Source: DATJAJ01 sp035622335 (GTDB taxonomy: Archaea; Thermoproteota; Nitrososphaeria; Nitrososphaerales; Gagatemarchaeaceae). Taken from it: a DNA stretch of 64,000 nt. Position numbers and translations under genes: made by a program. Where the stretch lies: contig DASPVO010000004.1 in NCBI GenBank assembly GCA_035622335.1, forward strand, positions 27,345 through 91,344, in the 5' to 3' direction. This document shows, piece after piece, positions 55,947-63,980 of this stretch. The notes under the pieces are model-generated. The model was not told the DNA's origin, searched no databases, and saw only the letters and a program-made list of their open reading frames with translations. Position 1 is the stretch's first letter. Every line of letters starts with the position of its first letter.

Positions 55947-57290
55947 TTGGATCGTGCCACGGCTCGACGCAGGCTGATCAAGAGCAGGGTCAGGCTCGTG
56001 AGCGTTTCTTACCTTGACCTCGCGGGAGTGACCAGGTCAAAACCGGTGCTGGCCGGCAACGTTGATTCCCTGTTGCGCGAGGGCGTGAAAACCGCTAAGG
56101 CGAACCTCGACATGAACGCCGTGGCCCCGCTTACGCCAGGTTCCAGATTGGACATTTCACAAGGGGATGTCAGAATAGTGCCAGTTCCGGAGACCCTAGT
56201 GTTTCCCGACTACGCACCGGACACTGCGAGAATGATTGGAGAGCTGGTGGAGGCAGATGGAACCCCTTCGCCATACTGTGCGCGAAGCTTGCTTTCTAGA
56301 GAGTTGGCCAAGGCGGAGCGTTCAGGTCGGAAGCTCGTTGCTGGGTTTGAGGGCGAGTTCCACGAGATAGTCATCGCTGATGGTAGGCCCATCCCGGCAG
56401 ACGACAGCGGGATACAGACGCAGGCGGGTTTCGACCAGCACAGAGAGCTCTTGAGCCAGATGGTCGGGTCCCTCCGTGCCGTCGACGTCACGCCAGTCAA
56501 GGCACACGTGGAGGGGGGAAGAGGGCAGTTGGAGGTGGACGTTGCGCCCGAGCCGGGAATGAAAGCTGCAGACGGTCTGGTCTACTTCAAGGATGTCGTG
56601 AAGGGAGTCTCGCGCCGGCATGGGCTGGTCGCGTCGTTCATGCCGAAGATAGGCGCGGATTGGTGGGGGAGCGGTCTGCATGTCCATCTCAATCTGTTGG
56701 ACAGACGCGGAACCAACGTATTCTCAGGAGGGCGTGGAAGCAAGCAGTTAGGCCTTAGCGACGAGGCTATCTGGTTCATCGGTGGACTTCTCAGGCACAT
56801 GAGAGCCCTCTGCGCCATAGGGGCGCCCAGCGTCAACTCGTACAGAAGGTTGCTGCCGGGGAGATGGAACGCCGACGCAGTCGCCTACGGACCAGGGAAT
56901 CGCGGCGCTGCAATCCGCATTCCGGATGAGAGGGGACAGCAATCCAGAATTGAAATGAGGATGCCCGACGCCACCTGCAACCAGTACCTCTTGCTGGCCT
57001 GCGCGTCGGCTGCGGGATCTGAAGGGATAGAAAAGAAGCTCGATCCAGGCGAACCCTTGCTCGTTGATGCCTCCAAGATGTCAGACGATGAATTGGTTGA
57101 CAGGGGTCTCAAGCTCATGCCGAGGTCAATCGGGGAGGCCCTCTCTGAACTCAAGAATGACCAACTCCTTCGGCGAACGATGGGTCGTCAGATGTCCGAG
57201 GAGTTCTTGGCGCAGAGATACTTTGAGATGGCACAGTCTGCGGACCAAGTGACTCAGTGGGAAGTCTCCCACTTTCTCGACCTGTTCTGA
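55947..57290 (+). CDS. Glutamine-synthetase-family gamma-glutamyl ligase
   Basis: A 447-residue GS-fold enzyme. Active-site pieces: 'FEGEFHEI' (Glu pair), 'AHVEGGRGQLEVDVAP' (Glu), 'GLHVHLNL' (His), 'NSYRRLLPG' (Arg), 'GNRGAAIRIP' (Arg) and 'RIEMRMPDATCNQYLLLA' (Glu-x-Arg). The 'PSVNSYRRLLPG' segment is closer to gamma-glutamylpolyamine synthetases (PuuA), IpuC and FluG than to housekeeping GlnA, and the GS adenylylation Tyr is not obvious. It likely ligates glutamate to an amine using ATP. Start TTG 55947; TATA-like ATTTAAG at 55914. Confidence 0.9.
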   Translation: MDRATARRRLIKSRVRLVSVSYLDLAGVTRSKPVLAGNVDSLLREGVKTAKANLDMNAVAPLTPGSRLDISQGDVRIVPVPETLVFPDYAPDTARMIGELVEADGTPSPYCARSLLSRELAKAERSGRKLVAGFEGEFHEIVIADGRPIPADDSGIQTQAGFDQHRELLSQMVGSLRAVDVTPVKAHVEGGRGQLEVDVAPEPGMKAADGLVYFKDVVKGVSRRHGLVASFMPKIGADWWGSGLHVHLNLLDRRGTNVFSGGRGSKQLGLSDEAIWFIGGLLRHMRALCAIGAPSVNSYRRLLPGRWNADAVAYGPGNRGAAIRIPDERGQQSRIEMRMPDATCNQYLLLACASAAGSEGIEKKLDPGEPLLVDASKMSDDELVDRGLKLMPRSIGEALSELKNDQLLRRTMGRQMSEEFLAQRYFEMAQSADQVTQWEVSHFLDLF

Positions 57291-57298
57291 CCTTTAGC

Positions 57299-57970
57299 CT
57301 ACTGCACCAGAGCGAATGCCCTTACCGGGCTCGCCGAACCGTCCACGAGAGGGAGTGGCGCTCCTATGAAGACGAAGTCCTTCCTCAGCACCTTTTCGAG
57401 GTTGGCCAGCCCCTCAAAGAGCGCGATGCCCTTCGGAAGAAGTATCTTGTGTGCGGGGAACGGGGGATGGTCAGGGCTGGGAGCGTCGAAGCCTATGGCG
57501 TTGACCTTCAACTGGGCGATGAACTTGCAAGCCTCGTCCGTGAGTTCGGGGTGCTCCATCCACTCCGAGCTTCCCGCCTTTGCGCTGTATCCAGTGTAGA
57601 ACAGAAGGATGTACCCTCGTCCGACCTTTCCCTTCGCCCCTTTAGCGGCTAACCCTTTCCTGATGTCTTCCTTAGTGATAGGGTATCGCGGAGGGCGCTT
57701 CGCAAAATTCAGGACGACGCCCCGCGCGACGTAGGTTGCCAGAGGCACCTTCTCGACCGATGGGGCCCTCGCAGCGAAGTGGGCGGGAGCGTCAACGTGG
57801 GTGCCCGAATGCTCCACGAATATCCATAGGTTGGAGAAGTAGCCGTCCTCTCTAACAGTGGTCATGACCGACCTGATGGGCATAGGATAGCCAGGGTAGA
57901 CCGATGTGAATTGACTCTTCAGAGGGAGCGAAAGGTCGACAATCGACCTGAAAGGGAGGTCAGCCTTCAA
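57299..57970 (-). CDS. Cyclase-family (KynB-like) metal hydrolase
   Basis: A 223-residue cyclase-family protein. The metal motif 'VEHSGTHVDAPAHF' (HxGTHxDxPxHF) defines the family that includes kynurenine formamidase KynB and isatin hydrolase. 'GYILLFYTGYS' and 'NAIGFDAPSPDHPPFPAHK' complete the site. Substrates are often N-formyl or cyclic amides. It converges with the GS-like gene, nine bases apart. A link to the indoleamine dioxygenase at 25072 (formylkynurenine hydrolysis) is possible but 31 kb away. Confidence 0.88.
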   Translation of the reverse strand: MKADLPFRSIVDLSLPLKSQFTSVYPGYPMPIRSVMTTVREDGYFSNLWIFVEHSGTHVDAPAHFAARAPSVEKVPLATYVARGVVLNFAKRPPRYPITKEDIRKGLAAKGAKGKVGRGYILLFYTGYSAKAGSSEWMEHPELTDEACKFIAQLKVNAIGFDAPSPDHPPFPAHKILLPKGIALFEGLANLEKVLRKDFVFIGAPLPLVDGSASPVRAFALVQ

Positions 57971-58009
57971 GCGCGCGAATCTCTCCAGGTTCTCAGTAAA
58001 ACCTTTTCG

Positions 58010-58765
58010 CTATCCCGGGAGACCTTGAATTCTGGAAACAATCTGGGGAAGGTCAGAGAGACTCTTGATGACGAATTCTGGTTTGACCGAGACACCCTCG
58101 TTGTGTGCCTTGGTCGTCGAATCGGGCACCAAGACGGCGTGCATTCCGACCGACTTTGCCCCCGCGATGTCGTAGGCCAGCAGGTCGCCTACAAAGATTG
58201 CTCGCCTGGGCTTTACCTTCAACCGATTCAGACAGTATCTGAAGATTCGCGGATCTGGCTTCCTGATAGCGACTTCGCAGGAAGCGATGATAGGATCGAA
58301 GTGGGAAGCGATGCCGAGTTCCTCAAGATGCCCGACGAGCGCTTCTCGATTGTGGTGGTTGGAGACTACCGCCATCTTGAGACCCATCGAGTCCAAGGCT
58401 GAGAGGGACTGCTTCACATCAGGTCGAGGCGTGAAGTTCTTCATCGCTACGCGCCAGAACTCATCTGTAGCACCCTTCGCCAACGTCTGCTTCAATCCCT
58501 TTGGCCGGTCACCGTAGATTTCCTCTATCACTTCCTCGTACTTGACCAAGTCCGGAAAGTCCTTCATCTCTGCCACCTCCAGATCTCTGTACTTTTGGAA
58601 GACGAGAGAGTTGATTTCCTCGAACCTCGGAGAAGACACATCGAGGTCCGAACGTACCAAGTAATTGTAGACGGCCCGGGTCGCCTTCGGCCTCACGCTA
58701 TCCCAAGTTTCTTTCTCATTGACCAAAGTACCTCCATAATCAAAGAGGACTGCGTCGATTTCCAT
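58010..58765 (-). CDS. HAD-superfamily hydrolase
   Basis: A 251-residue HAD hydrolase with an alpha-helical cap. Motif I is 'VLFDYGGTLVNEKETWD', where the second Asp of DxDGT is Gly; motif II 'LKMAVVSNHHNREALVG'; motif III Lys in 'EVAIRKPDPRIF'; motif IV 'AIFVGDLLAYDIAGAKSVG'. The missing general acid points away from a standard phosphatase, but this DYGGT variant is common. Substrate unknown. Start ATG 58765. Confidence 0.9.
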   Translation of the reverse strand: MEIDAVLFDYGGTLVNEKETWDSVRPKATRAVYNYLVRSDLDVSSPRFEEINSLVFQKYRDLEVAEMKDFPDLVKYEEVIEEIYGDRPKGLKQTLAKGATDEFWRVAMKNFTPRPDVKQSLSALDSMGLKMAVVSNHHNREALVGHLEELGIASHFDPIIASCEVAIRKPDPRIFRYCLNRLKVKPRRAIFVGDLLAYDIAGAKSVGMHAVLVPDSTTKAHNEGVSVKPEFVIKSLSDLPQIVSRIQGLPG

Positions 58766-58851
58766 TCGATCTCGCGCCCGAGCACAAGGGTGAAAAGTCT
58801 TCTCGTCCGGAAGGAATGCTGTCCGGAACGGTTCTCTCTTCCGAGGCTACA

Positions 58852-59616
58852 CTAACGTATTCCTGACTTTGAGGTTCTCGGTATCTCGTAGATCGATGCC
58901 GAGAACAGGCCCCCGACGAGGCTGATGCCATGGACGAAAGCGTTTGCGTGCATGCTGGCAGAGAGAAACCCTGTCGGGTCGAAGAAGAAGAACAGTGGGA
59001 CCAGAACGACAATCACCCCGTTCAACATCATTGCAGAGCGTCGTCGATCTGTTGAGCCCTCATATCCAGTTCCTCGCGTAGCGTGGATCATGTTCAATAC
59101 GGCGAAGCCTATGAGTCCTCCTAGGAAGGCGTACATCACGCCCGAAGGGCCGAAGGAGTCCAAGTGAGGATAGACAAGTATGAACATTGTATTTGCTGTT
59201 ATCGCGCAAGCGAACATAGCTGCGGCGCAATAGGTGGCTCTTCTCCTCTTTTCATGCCCCGGGAGGATCGAGTGGACGGAGATGAATATGATGAGAGTCA
59301 GGGCGAGGAGCACGAAGTTAGACCAGTCGTCGTAAAGAAAGATGGAGGTGATTACTCCCCACGGAGATGCCGAACCGGCACAGAGGTTGATGGTCCTGCA
59401 GACCTGCGAAAGAGGCACCTGCGATGCCAGCGGCGGGAGTATCAGTCCGGGAAGAAGAATCGACAGCTCCGCTAGCAACAGAGGGGAGTAGTCCTTGAGC
59501 GACGAAAATCGCCATGCGGAAACAGGGCCGTTCTCAGGTTTCCCCCTGACCCGTAGGGCCGCGTCGTCTCCCGCTCGTGCCGGCCAACTCCTCAGCAATC
59601 TGGATGGAGGCCGCAT
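58852..59616 (-). CDS. Rhomboid-like membrane protein
   Basis: A protein of up to 254 residues with about six or seven membrane helices. 'SPWGVITSIFLYDDWSNFVL' matches the L1 loop, 'FGPSGVMYAFLGGLIGFA' carries the Gly-x-Ser-Gly nucleophile, and 'HGISLVGGLFSA' the catalytic His on a later helix, as in rhomboid intramembrane proteases. Helix spacing is looser than in bacterial GlpG. Likely start is GTG near 59520 ('VSAWRFSSLKDYS'), because the upstream 32 residues are Arg-rich and polar. Confidence 0.72.
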   Translation of the reverse strand: MRPPSRLLRSWPARAGDDAALRVRGKPENGPVSAWRFSSLKDYSPLLLAELSILLPGLILPPLASQVPLSQVCRTINLCAGSASPWGVITSIFLYDDWSNFVLLALTLIIFISVHSILPGHEKRRRATYCAAAMFACAITANTMFILVYPHLDSFGPSGVMYAFLGGLIGFAVLNMIHATRGTGYEGSTDRRRSAMMLNGVIVVLVPLFFFFDPTGFLSASMHANAFVHGISLVGGLFSASIYEIPRTSKSGIR

Positions 59617-59624
59617 GCTTTGAC

Positions 59625-60194
59625 CTAGCCTCCGAATGTCTCGGACGGTTCTGGATAGCTCACGTATGTAACGAGGCTCTTCGAACAGCTGACGCAGTTA
59701 ACGACTGTCGCAGCGCATTTCTTGTGGTAGCGAGACCCGCACTCGCACTCTATGTACTGGTCTGGTTCTGAGCTGTCAAGAATCGATTTGATTTCTTGGC
59801 CGCAATAGAGGCACACCCTGTTATGGCTCAGCACATCCCGAATCGTGAAAATCCCGACAATCTTGCCCCCTTCGGTGACGAGCATCCTTCTCATGTGCTT
59901 CCTGTTCATTAGCTCGATGGCCTCTCTCAGTGGCCTGTCTTGATCTATGGTGACGAGAGGCGAGGTCATTACTTCGCTAGCCTTGGTAGAACCGGGGTCC
60001 ACTGATTTCGCGACCACTTTCTTCAGGATGTCGCGTTCGGTGAGGATCCCAACGATGTCTCCTCCGCGAGTGACGAGTATGCTGCCCCGGTTTCCATTAG
60101 CCATCGACCTGGCCGCATCTAGAACTGACGCGTTCTCGTCTAAAGTTATCAGGTCGCGCCTGGCTATCCGCCCGCTGGGCAGGTCGAGGACCAC
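59625..60194 (-). CDS. Tandem CBS domains fused to a RING/treble-clef-like zinc finger
   Basis: A 189-residue protein. Two CBS domains (residues 8-60 and 70-125) contain 'GILTERDILKKVVAK' and 'VGIFTIRDVLSHN', which bind adenosyl ligands. The C-terminal 60 residues carry a cross-brace Cys/His set: CLYC, then ECECGSRYHKKC, then CVSC, resembling RING/PHD fingers. The fusion would link energy or nucleotide sensing to protein or nucleic-acid binding. No ubiquitin-like or E2 gene is near. TATA-like ATTTATTTAAG lies about 30 nt upstream (60216-60226). Confidence 0.85.
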   Translation of the reverse strand: MVLDLPSGRIARRDLITLDENASVLDAARSMANGNRGSILVTRGGDIVGILTERDILKKVVAKSVDPGSTKASEVMTSPLVTIDQDRPLREAIELMNRKHMRRMLVTEGGKIVGIFTIRDVLSHNRVCLYCGQEIKSILDSSEPDQYIECECGSRYHKKCAATVVNCVSCSKSLVTYVSYPEPSETFGG

Positions 60195-60250
60195 GAGTGT
60201 TTTCCACTCTCTTGATTTATTTAAGTTAGGAGATGTTTTGATGCAGCGAG

Positions 60251-60799
60251 TTACTTCCTCACGCTGACCTCGACGGAGTCCGACATCGACTCTTTGTTGG
60301 TGCTAGAGTACCTTCCTGATTTCCTGACGTAATCAAGGTAGTTCCGCAACTCTTTGGGATGGCTTCTGATGTTGTCAGCGACCACCACCCCACCGGGCTT
60401 CATTTTCCCCTCAACTAGGTGGAGGTATTCGAGGTATTCGCTCTTCTCAGCATCAAGGAATACGAGGTCGAATGGCCCCTTCAGCCTCGGAATCACTGAC
60501 TGGGCGGGCCCGACCCTAATGGAGATGCGGTCTTCGAGTCCCGCCTTACTTATGAACTGGGCTGCAACCTTCGCAATCTTCGGATCTACTTCTACGCATA
60601 TTATTCTCCCTCTCGGCGACAGAAGTCTACCCATTCTAATGGCGCTATAGCCCACGAGCGTTCCGACCTCTAGGACGTTGAGCGGCCCGTGTTCCAGTAC
60701 GACCTCATCCAGAATGATCCCTCGCTCAGGGCCTATGATAATGGGATACTTGTCGACTTGAGACTCGATTTCTTTGAGGACTTTCTCAGCACGGTTCAA
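60251..60799 (-). CDS. SAM-dependent O-methyltransferase (class I, catechol-type fold)
   Basis: A 182-residue methyltransferase. Motif I 'VLEVGTLVGYSAIRMGRLL', the acidic loop 'IICVEVDPKIAKVAAQFI', 'FDLVFLDAEKSEYLEYL' and 'PGGVVVADNIRSH' match the small O-methyltransferase family (caffeoyl-CoA/catechol type). Metal-binding Asp residues are conserved. Substrate unknown; a small catechol or lipid is plausible. Start ATG 60799. Confidence 0.9.
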   Translation of the reverse strand: MNRAEKVLKEIESQVDKYPIIIGPERGIILDEVVLEHGPLNVLEVGTLVGYSAIRMGRLLSPRGRIICVEVDPKIAKVAAQFISKAGLEDRISIRVGPAQSVIPRLKGPFDLVFLDAEKSEYLEYLHLVEGKMKPGGVVVADNIRSHPKELRNYLDYVRKSGRYSSTNKESMSDSVEVSVRK

Positions 60800-60844
60800 G
60801 GCACTCGTCCTGAGGAAGAGAAGTTCTTAACGGTTAGCGCATCC

Positions 60845-60874
60845 GCCGGTCCGAATGAGGCTTGAGCGGACGGC
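60845..60874. repeat. Inverted repeat (hairpin) upstream of the O-methyltransferase gene
   Basis: GCCGGTCCG pairs with CGGACGGC leaving one bulged G, around a 13-base loop. It lies in the 108-base gap between the disrupted reductase gene and the methyltransferase gene. On the minus strand it would form just after the reductase's stop, so it may be a terminator. Confidence 0.4.
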
Positions 60875-60907
60875 AACGGGAAGCTCAACCAAGTCAAATC
60901 AGAGCAA

Positions 60908-62328
60908 TTATTCACTAGCTCGGGTCAGCAGTTCGTGATATTCCCTAGGTTCCATCAGGTTCCCGAACGCACGCTCTACGACCTCTGACATCGAAGGATG
61001 GATGTGCATCGAACTCGTTAGAGGTGCCGCGTCCCTATCCCTTGTGTACATGAGGTCGACTACCTCTTGGATGAGGATGGAAGCATACGGACCGATTATG
61101 TGCGCGCCGAGTATCCGGCGCGACCCGGCCTCTAGGACGACCTTGACGAAGTAATCCTTCGCGTTGATTGCTTCTCCCTTCGCCGTGTTCTCGTATAGAT
61201 AGAAGCCTATGAGAACTGCATCTCTCCGTAAGCCTCGATGGCCTCCTTTTCCCCCAGGCCGACCCTCGCTATCTCTGGGTAGGTGAAGACGGCGCTCGGG
61301 ACGGCGTGATAGTCCACCGTGACCTTTCTCTTGAGCACCGCGTTGTAGTAAACCAACTGCGACTCGTAGTTGGCCACGTGCTTGAAGAGATAGCGCCCAT
61401 CAGCGTCGCCGAACGCCCAAACGTTGCGCATGGAAGTCTGCAGATACTCGTCGACCTCCAACCACCCGTCTTTCGTGGTCTTGATGCCTCCTCTCTCAGG
61501 GTGCAGGATGTCGCTCGTCGGACCCCTGCCTGAAGCGATCATGACCTCCTTCGATTCGAGTACCAATTCCTTCCCGTCTGCTCTGTTGACAGCGTAGACC
61601 CTCTTGCCCTCCAGCGTCTTCTCCACCCGCCTGACTTCGTGGTTCGTAACTATGGTCATGTACTTGCCCAGGACCTCCTTTGCCAGCGCCGAGACCTCTG
61701 GCTCCTGCTCGGGGATGAAGCGGGCGTTCCGACCCACGACCGTGACTTTCGAGCCCATCGCGGAGAAGAAGTGTCCGAATTCGGCCGCTATGTAGCCTCC
61801 TCCCACAATGACCAAGCTCTCTGGAAGTTGGTTCAGATGCAGAGCGGTGTCGCTCGTGATGTAGCCTGACCCCTCGAGGCCGTCGATGGGAGGGATGACC
61901 GCCCTCGAGCCTGTGCAGAGAAGAATCATGTCTGAAGTAATCGTCTCGCCCGCGACCTTCAGCACGTAAGGTGCTGTGAACTCGGCCACTGAAGGAAAAT
62001 AGTCTATGTTATCGGAGTTGGACAGACCCTGTCTGATTGAATCGATGTCCCCATCGATGAGCGACCTCATTCTCGCCATCACCTTTGGGAAGTCTGGCCG
62101 CCCCATATTTACGACGAGGCCGAATTCACTCGCTTCCTGTATGGTCCTTACGAGTTCAGCGGGATAGAGCAAGATCTTGGAAGGTATGCATCCCCTTGTT
62201 AGGCAGATTCCTCCGGGCTCGTCCTTGTCGATGACCGCGATCTTGATCTTGGGATTCTCCTGTATCATGGGCTCCACGAGGTTCATGGCCGAGCCCGTGC
62301 CAATTATGATGGCATCGTATCGCTTCAT
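60908..62328 (-). pseudogene. Dihydrolipoamide dehydrogenase/mercuric-reductase-like flavoprotein, frameshifted
   Basis: A flavoprotein disulfide reductase whose frame stops at TAG 61209-61207 after residue ~373, before the dimerisation domain. The rest of that domain follows in the -1 frame, from about 61207 to TAA 60908: 'GFYLYENTAKGEAINAKDYF', 'RRILGAHIIGPYASILIQE' and the catalytic 'MHIHPSMSEVVERAF'. The N-terminal part has the FAD site, the redox pair 'GGICLTRGCIPSKIL' and the NADH site 'LVIVGGGYIAAEFGHFF'. One base change restores one protein of about 472 residues. Could be a pseudogene, sequencing error or programmed frameshift. ATG 62328 has a TATA box 26-33 nt upstream. Confidence 0.8.
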
Positions 62329-62353
62329 GAGTCTTCCTGCGACTGGGTCCACC

Positions 62354-62361
62354 GTATAAAG
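62354..62361 (-). promoter_or_regulatory. TATA box for the flavoprotein reductase gene
   Basis: On the minus strand this reads CTTTATAC, 26-33 nt before ATG 62328, giving a leaderless start there. Confidence 0.55.
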
Positions 62362-62393
62362 AGCCAGCCTTCTGTGCGTCCTCTGTCGGTCGC

Positions 62394-62402
62394 TGTTTTA
62401 TA
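62394..62402 (+). promoter_or_regulatory. TATA box for the second hflX gene
   Basis: GTTTTATAC lies about 27 nt before GTG 62426. ATG 62405 would fall within the promoter, so GTG 62426 is the start. Confidence 0.55.
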
Positions 62403-62425
62403 CCATGCTCGGGGCGCTGAGACCC

Positions 62426-63505
62426 GTGGACTCGGCGACTGTCGTGACCTATCCCGACGAGTTTGCCAAGAAAGAGATTGCGGAACTCGCCGAGGCAGCC
62501 GGCTATTCCGTGGCGGAGCTGATCACCCAAAAGAGGCTCATCAGGTCAGAATTCGGCGTTGGATCAGGCAAGGCCCTGGAGCTCAGAGACATAGTCGAGC
62601 AGAACCACTCCAAGACGCTCATCGTTGACGAAGAGCTGACGTCGTCTCAGGTGAACAACTTGTCGAAGGCCGCCAACGTGAGGGTCATCGACCGAGACAG
62701 GCTGATCCTTGACATATTCGCCAAGAGAGCAAACACCGCCGAGGCAAAGCTGCAGGTCCAGCTGGCCGAGCTGAATTATGAGCTTCCGAGGCTAAAGGAC
62801 GCCGTTCGGAACTCGAAGACAGGAGAGAGGGCGGGCTTTTCAGGTCTAGGCGAGCTAGCAATAGATGTCAAGTTCAGAGCGCTGAAACGTCAGATGGTGG
62901 TTGTAAGGGAGAAGCTTGCAAAGGTCCAAGCAAGCCGGGGCGTGCAGCGGTCGGGCAGGCGAAGGCTGGGTATCCCCCTTGTGTCTCTTGCAGGATACAC
63001 GAGCAGTGGCAAGACGACACTCTTCAACCGGCTCGCCGCTGAGGCCAAGGAAGTCTCGCCCAGCCTCTTCACCACATTGACGACTACCACTAGAACCATC
63101 GAGCTAGAGCGTTCAAAGAATGTTCTATTGTCAGACACGGTCGGATTCGTGTCCAGACTTCCGACATACATGGTTGATTCGTTCAAGTCGACTCTTGAGG
63201 AACTCAGCTACGCCGATGCGGTTCTACTACTGATTGACGCGAGCGAGGACGAGAGGTCTATCGAGATAAAGCTGAGCAGCTGCCATGCCATTCTGGACGA
63301 GCTTAAGGTGGAGCCAGACAGGGTGTTGTGGCTCTTGAACAAGGTAGACTTGGTGAAGGGTTCGCTAAATAGAATCGAGGATGACCTCCTGAAGGGACGT
63401 CAAACCCTCAGAATCTCAGCTTTGCGAGGAGACGGCCTCAGAAAGCTGAAGAACGCCTTGGTGGCGCGTCTCTCCGAAACAACCCATACCCCACCACGCA
63501 GTTAA
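62426..63505 (+). CDS. hflX: Ribosome-associated GTPase HflX (second copy)
   Basis: A 359-residue HflX with the same plan as the copy at 3374: N-terminal domain with 'LTSSQVNNLSKAANVRVIDR' and 'NTAEAKLQVQLAELNYELPR', then the G domain with 'GYTSSGKTTLFN' (G1), 'LLSDTVGFVSRLPTYMVDSF' (G3), 'LNKVDL' (G4) and 'SALRGDGLRKL' (G5). GTG 62426 gives a start aligned with the first copy and is supported by TATA spacing. Two HflX paralogues in one 64-kb window is unusual. It stands alone, divergent from the flavoprotein reductase gene. Confidence 0.92.
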   Translation: MDSATVVTYPDEFAKKEIAELAEAAGYSVAELITQKRLIRSEFGVGSGKALELRDIVEQNHSKTLIVDEELTSSQVNNLSKAANVRVIDRDRLILDIFAKRANTAEAKLQVQLAELNYELPRLKDAVRNSKTGERAGFSGLGELAIDVKFRALKRQMVVVREKLAKVQASRGVQRSGRRRLGIPLVSLAGYTSSGKTTLFNRLAAEAKEVSPSLFTTLTTTTRTIELERSKNVLLSDTVGFVSRLPTYMVDSFKSTLEELSYADAVLLLIDASEDERSIEIKLSSCHAILDELKVEPDRVLWLLNKVDLVKGSLNRIEDDLLKGRQTLRISALRGDGLRKLKNALVARLSETTHTPPRS

Positions 63506-63566
63506 TTGAGCAGATACCGATCCGAGAGGAATCCCATTGGAAGCCGTCGCCCAGTTTCAGCTGTCG

Positions 63567-63980
63567 TCAGGGTGTAATCTTCCTGATCACTCTGTAGACC
63601 TTGATGCCGGAGGGAAAGAGTTTGCCGATTTCGTGGGTCTCCGTCTTGCCGCTTTTCCCGATGGAGATTATTCTTGTCCTCCTGCTCTCCGCAAACTCAG
63701 ATATGGTTTGCAGGCAAGTACCGCATGGTAGGAGAGGCTCTTCCGCGCTCGAGGTAACCAGCACTTCTCTGATTCTCCTGTGACCCTCGGCCACAGCTTT
63801 CACTAGCGCCGTTCTCTCCGCGCATATCGAGTTCGAGAAAACGGCGTTTTCCACGTTGCAACCAGAGAAAATGATGCCGTCTTTTGTCAGGACTGCCGCC
63901 CCAACCTTAAGGCGAGAGTAAGGGGCGTAGGCATGCTGCATACACTCGACGGCAGCCTTCTTCATGTCTTGCAGGCTCAA
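63567..63980 (-). CDS. cdd: Cytidine deaminase
   Basis: A 137-residue homotetrameric-type cytidine deaminase for pyrimidine salvage. The zinc site is 'NSICAERTALVKAVAEG' (CAE, catalytic Glu) and 'PLLPCGTCLQTISEFAE' (PCxxC). 'YAPYSRLKVGAAVLTKDG' is the substrate-binding start. TTG 63980 is the likely initiator, 20 bases from the window end, so no upstream partner can be seen. Confidence 0.94.
   Translation of the reverse strand: MSLQDMKKAAVECMQHAYAPYSRLKVGAAVLTKDGIIFSGCNVENAVFSNSICAERTALVKAVAEGHRRIREVLVTSSAEEPLLPCGTCLQTISEFAESRRTRIISIGKSGKTETHEIGKLFPSGIKVYRVIRKITP

Noticed and set aside
61207..61209. Pyrrolysine decoding of the in-frame TAG in the flavoprotein gene
   Set aside because: Reading through TAG in the same frame gives an Arg-rich unrelated sequence; the conserved domain continues in the -1 frame, so a frameshift explains it.
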